Shown piece by piece: positions 61,101 through 64,000 of a stretch of DNA of 64,000 bases. The notes under the pieces are model-generated. The model saw only the letters and a program-made list of their open reading frames with translations. It made no database searches and was not told the DNA's origin. Every line of letters begins with the position of its first letter. The first letter of the stretch is position 1. Where the stretch lies: positions 41,600,658 to 41,664,657 of the forward strand of contig CM064433.1 of the NCBI GenBank assembly GCA_032690845.1, read 5' to 3'. A program made the translations under genes and the position numbers. The stretch comes from Eleusine coracana subsp. coracana (lineage: Eukaryota > Streptophyta > Magnoliopsida > Poales > Poaceae).

Positions 61101-61693
61101 CCATCTCCCTATGTGGTGGAAGGTGGGAATCGCTACGAGTGCATGCAGTTACCATTTCGTGTGGGATTCTCAGCAGCGGTTGGTCAGTGATGGAGGACAA
61201 CTGATCAGGTGCACGGCTTCCATGTTGCCTTGCCTCCGAACTGTAAACTTTGAACTTTGTGGGATATATGGGCGCCATTACGCCAGACACCGAACCAGAA
61301 ATGGGGCGAAAAGGGGTCATGACAGCGGCAGCGACCTGAAGTGCAGTACGAATGGAGGCAACAGAAGATGGACAAATGATTGTAAAATGAGCAGGGCTTG
61401 CTTGGCAGCAGGCTATATATCTGATAGACTTATGAACCATTAGTAACAAAATGCCCTGTAAAATACAACAGTAGGGTGATGACAAGATGCCATGTTATTA
61501 TTTAAACATAATATCCTCTCGTACTGATGCACTACTACTACTCCTCTGTTCTGTTCTGTTGTTTTTGTCGTTACAACAAACTTATCGGTGCCAAATTTCC
61601 ACTAGCCAGCACGCCCTAACGAAAAGAATTCCACACTAGAGGTGTGGTTCTAGTACATGTTAGCTTGGTGTGATGCATTACATAGTAGTTCTA
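61101..61693 (+). repeat. Second-class backbone, copy at 26300-26880
   Basis: ACAAATGATTGTAAAATGAG, ATTAGTAACAAAATGCCCT and TGTTAGCTTGGTGTGA match both 26530-26850 and 62325-62625. The 141-codon minus-strand ORF at 61060 has no domain. Confidence 0.6.
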
Positions 61694-62319
61694 CACTATT
61701 AAATAACCCATTTGTAGTGACAGAGTGGCTATGGATCTTGATAGCGGGCATTTCAATGCCTGCTACTAAAATGGCCTCCTCTCACCAGAGAAGCCCGTTA
61801 TTAGGGCGCAAACACCAATTCACGTATCAATATCCACAAACCCTAACTGTTCGTATCTCCTCTCTCTCCCCCTCCCCCCATGCCTCTGCCTACCTCCTTC
61901 TCTCCCCGTGCCCCCACCACTCCCGCTCCTCGTGCCTCTCTCTCTCCATGCTGGTCCCATCTCTCCAAGTGGTGGCGCCGCTGCAACGTCTCTCCACAGC
62001 GACGACCATCCTCACCTCTCATGGCAGATCTAGAGATGGCGGCCGTGGCTCCGCGAGCGGCGGCGACGGTGGCTCCCTAGGCAGCGGCAGATCCAGTGCC
62101 AGCAGCGGCTCCATGAGGCGGACGCAGCTCCTCGAGCGGCGGCGCGATGACAGATCCTGCCCCGGGTGGTGCTGCTATAGTTTCATTTTCTTATGGCGGT
62201 TGGTTTGTATCCTCCGCCACAAATCACTGATTTTTATCTGCAAAACTGTAGCAGTGGGTCTGATACCCACCGCCACAATTGCTTTTCAACTGCCTCTAAA
62301 GGCCTTTTCTGTGGTAGTG
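61694..62319. mobile_element. CACTA-like insertion with GC-rich captured segment (tentative)
   Basis: Interrupts the second-class repeat between its two tandem copies. Left edge CACTATTAAATAACC, right edge TTTTCTGTGGTAGTG; only the outer five bases are clearly inverted and no TSD is seen. The inside (61850-62150) is GC-rich with CT runs and looks like a 5'-UTR/exon fragment of a host gene. Right subterminal words GGCGGTTGGT and CCACCGCCACAA repeat. Confidence 0.4.
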
Positions 62320-63000
62320 TGCAGATGGACAATTGATTGTAAAATAACCAGGGCGCCCGTGGTGGCAGCCTATGTAATTTGATGGTATTATGGACCTTTA
62401 GTAACAAAGACACCCAATACCACAATAGGTTGCTATAAAAAAGATGCCACACTATTATTGAATCACAATATCCTCTTGTTGTGATGCATTACATAGTACT
62501 GCTCAAGTCTGTTGTTGATTGCAGAAACTTATTAGGTCAAATTTGGCACTACACAGCATGCCCTAACGACAAGACTTCCAGACCAGAGGGAGTAGTTCTA
62601 GTACGTGTTAGCTTGGGGTGAGGCAGTACATGGTGGTTCTAGTACGCCTTAGCTATGGGACTGACAAAAAGAGTGAGGGATATAATTTCACATGGAGATA
62701 CGAGCTAATGGCATCGTTGAGTCTTGCAGTGGTTGTGCTAGCCGGATCAAAGGATCCATCGCATCCATGAAAAGCGTCAATTAATGGAGTACAATGCTGC
62801 AGCCAAACAACAAATGCTATGAGGCTTGGGGGGCACAAGGAATCAACCATCAGCTACGTTCTGCGCTCCAAGAGGAAAAAGCAATATGGCGACCCTGATT
62901 CCTCTAGGTATATTTGGGCAGCTGCATCGGTGGGACAATATTGTCGCCATGAACATTCCATTTTGTGATTTTGGAAATTTCTCCTTTTGGCTGCATGGCA
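62320..63000 (+). repeat. Second-class backbone, third copy
   Basis: Matches 26530-27260, ending in the diverged site at 62821 and TTTGGGCAGCTGCATCGGT (compare TTTGGGCAGCTGTATGGGC at 27247). Confidence 0.65.
62821..62842 (+). promoter_or_regulatory. Diverged miR2118-like site, second class
   Basis: GAGGCTTGG then GGGGCACAAGGAA; one more change than at 27061. Confidence 0.25.
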
Positions 63001-64000
63001 ATTTAATTTTCATTCTGAAAATTGTTTCATGGTGGAGAAAGACTAGAAAATTTTAATTATCGAATTATGAACTGGATAAAAATTGTGGTATGTTACAGTG
63101 TTCATGTACTGAAATATCAAAATTCTCTAATTACCAATGTCATTTGATTATTAATTAGTAGGCAAAGCATTGCAAAGACAAATGCCCTGCCATAATCCTG
63201 AGTGAACGGACATTCACACAGGCATTGTGGTGGTCCCTGCCATATGTACAATAAAGTTGTTCACATATATACAGCAGCTTAGGGTAGGCCTGGAGGATTG
63301 TAAATTGAGCAGATGATAGAAGCCGAGCCCATGAGACAGACCGAGGGTAAGGGAGCCTTGAATAATATAGATACTGTGAAAAAAAAATGTTGGATCGCAA
63401 TATTATGTGGCACACAAACATACTAACGGTTGGAAGGTATCGAGGAAGAACATTGCAGATTCACTGGTACAGTGGTAGTTGCAGTGCATGGCCATCAGGA
63501 GAGACTGCTCTGTTCTGGTCCAAACTAGGAAGAACTGTGAAACTTTTTCCCTGGAAAGTAGAACCTTGAAAGATAATGGTTTGTTGTCCTTCCCAAGTGC
63601 TTCCTCCAATTGGACAAGGGCTTTTGTTCAGGAAACATTTTTATGATGTAGTATCAGATCGTTGAAGACTGCAAGACGTCCTTTTAGTAGTACAGGCTTA
63701 ACCATATGTTGCTCCAAGGCTCTGACTTTGCATTGTTGAAGTGAATAAATCACAACGATCTAGTGATTGCTTTAGTGTTGTTCTAGTGTTTCACATGTTG
63801 TTCTAGCTTCTACGTGGCCTTATGGAGCTGCCAGGAACTAAAGCATCAAAATCCTCTCATTACCAATGCCTATCCGTTATTAATTAGAACTTAGAAGAGA
63901 AAGACTTGCAAAAACAAATGCCCACTCATATTTCTGTGTTACGGGACATTCACAAAGGTATTGTACTAGTTTGGCCTATGTTCTGAGTAGCGATCCCTGT
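63001..64000. other. Right end; diverged internal duplication, no gene
   Basis: 63090-63240 and 63830-63980 resemble each other (CTAATTACCAATG; ACAAATGCCC; GGACATTCACA), about 740 bp apart. No gene or target site. Confidence 0.5.

Noticed and set aside
1..64000. CRISPR arrays, bacterial operons, rRNA genes
   Set aside because: Nothing of the kind; composition and repeats are those of a plant nuclear genome.

Overview
The window looks like a repeat-rich intergenic tract from a grass (Poaceae) nuclear genome, probably a panicoid; the species cannot be fixed from sequence alone. Evidence: long-LTR Ty3/gypsy chromoviruses of Tekay/Del type primed by initiator-Met tRNA, CACTA elements with GCCGAGTG-type subterminal repeats, a Ty1/copia remnant, and no intact host protein-coding gene. 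Almost every ORF is a chance frame or part of a transposon.

The non-transposon backbone is the most interesting part. Eleven short sites, all on the + strand, share the core GAGGCATCAGGA (seven exact, four with one or two changes) inside a 22-nt window resembling the complement of grass miR2118. They lie at 95, 1225, 2585, 3625, 4547, 23641, 24641, 25699, 35084, 35960 and 60811. In six units a conserved block ending in a TATA box (typically CATATATAGG) lies upstream, 127-166 bp in five and farther in the sixth because of an insertion. None of the units has a long ORF. I read this as a tandemly expanded cluster of noncoding 21-PHAS loci: Pol II transcripts cut by miR2118, made double-stranded by RDR6, and diced by DCL4 into 21-nt phasiRNAs in pre-meiotic anthers. 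That is inference from site, promoter and lack of coding potential; small-RNA data would decide it. Three further sites (23328, 27061, 62821) carry a diverged core, GAGGCACAAGGAA or close to it.

Layout. 0-4.94 kb: five PHAS-like units, including a 590-bp tandem duplication whose second copy carries a small CACTA element. 4.94-20.6 kb: a gutted Tekay-like element (A) inserted in unit 5, followed tail-to-tail by an inverted partial LTR (C). 21.06-22.5 kb: copia gag/protease/pre-integrase remnant. 22.5-27.4 kb: units 6-8 and a degenerate unit. 27.66-28.24 kb: probable copia solo LTR. 29.14-32.55 kb: inverted partial Tekay-like LTR (D). 34.6-36.5 kb: units 9 and 10, unit 9 split by a MITE. 38.04-40.76 kb: CACTA element with TSD. 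41.68-43.1 kb: one-ended CACTA fragment with En/Spm-like coding remnant. 43.77-57.52 kb: full-length Tekay/Del chromovirus (B) on the minus strand with GCTAC target-site duplications. 59.2-64 kb: unit 11 and a diverged duplicate of the 22.5-27 kb block.

Element B is structurally complete (two ~3.5-kb LTRs, PBS, PPT, gag, PR, RT, RNase H, INT, chromodomain-like tail) and also has a 320-codon extra ORF between PBS and gag with a predicted coiled coil. All eight internal stops in its two reading frames can be explained as C-to-T changes (CAG to TAG or CGA to TGA), as expected from deamination of methylated cytosine.
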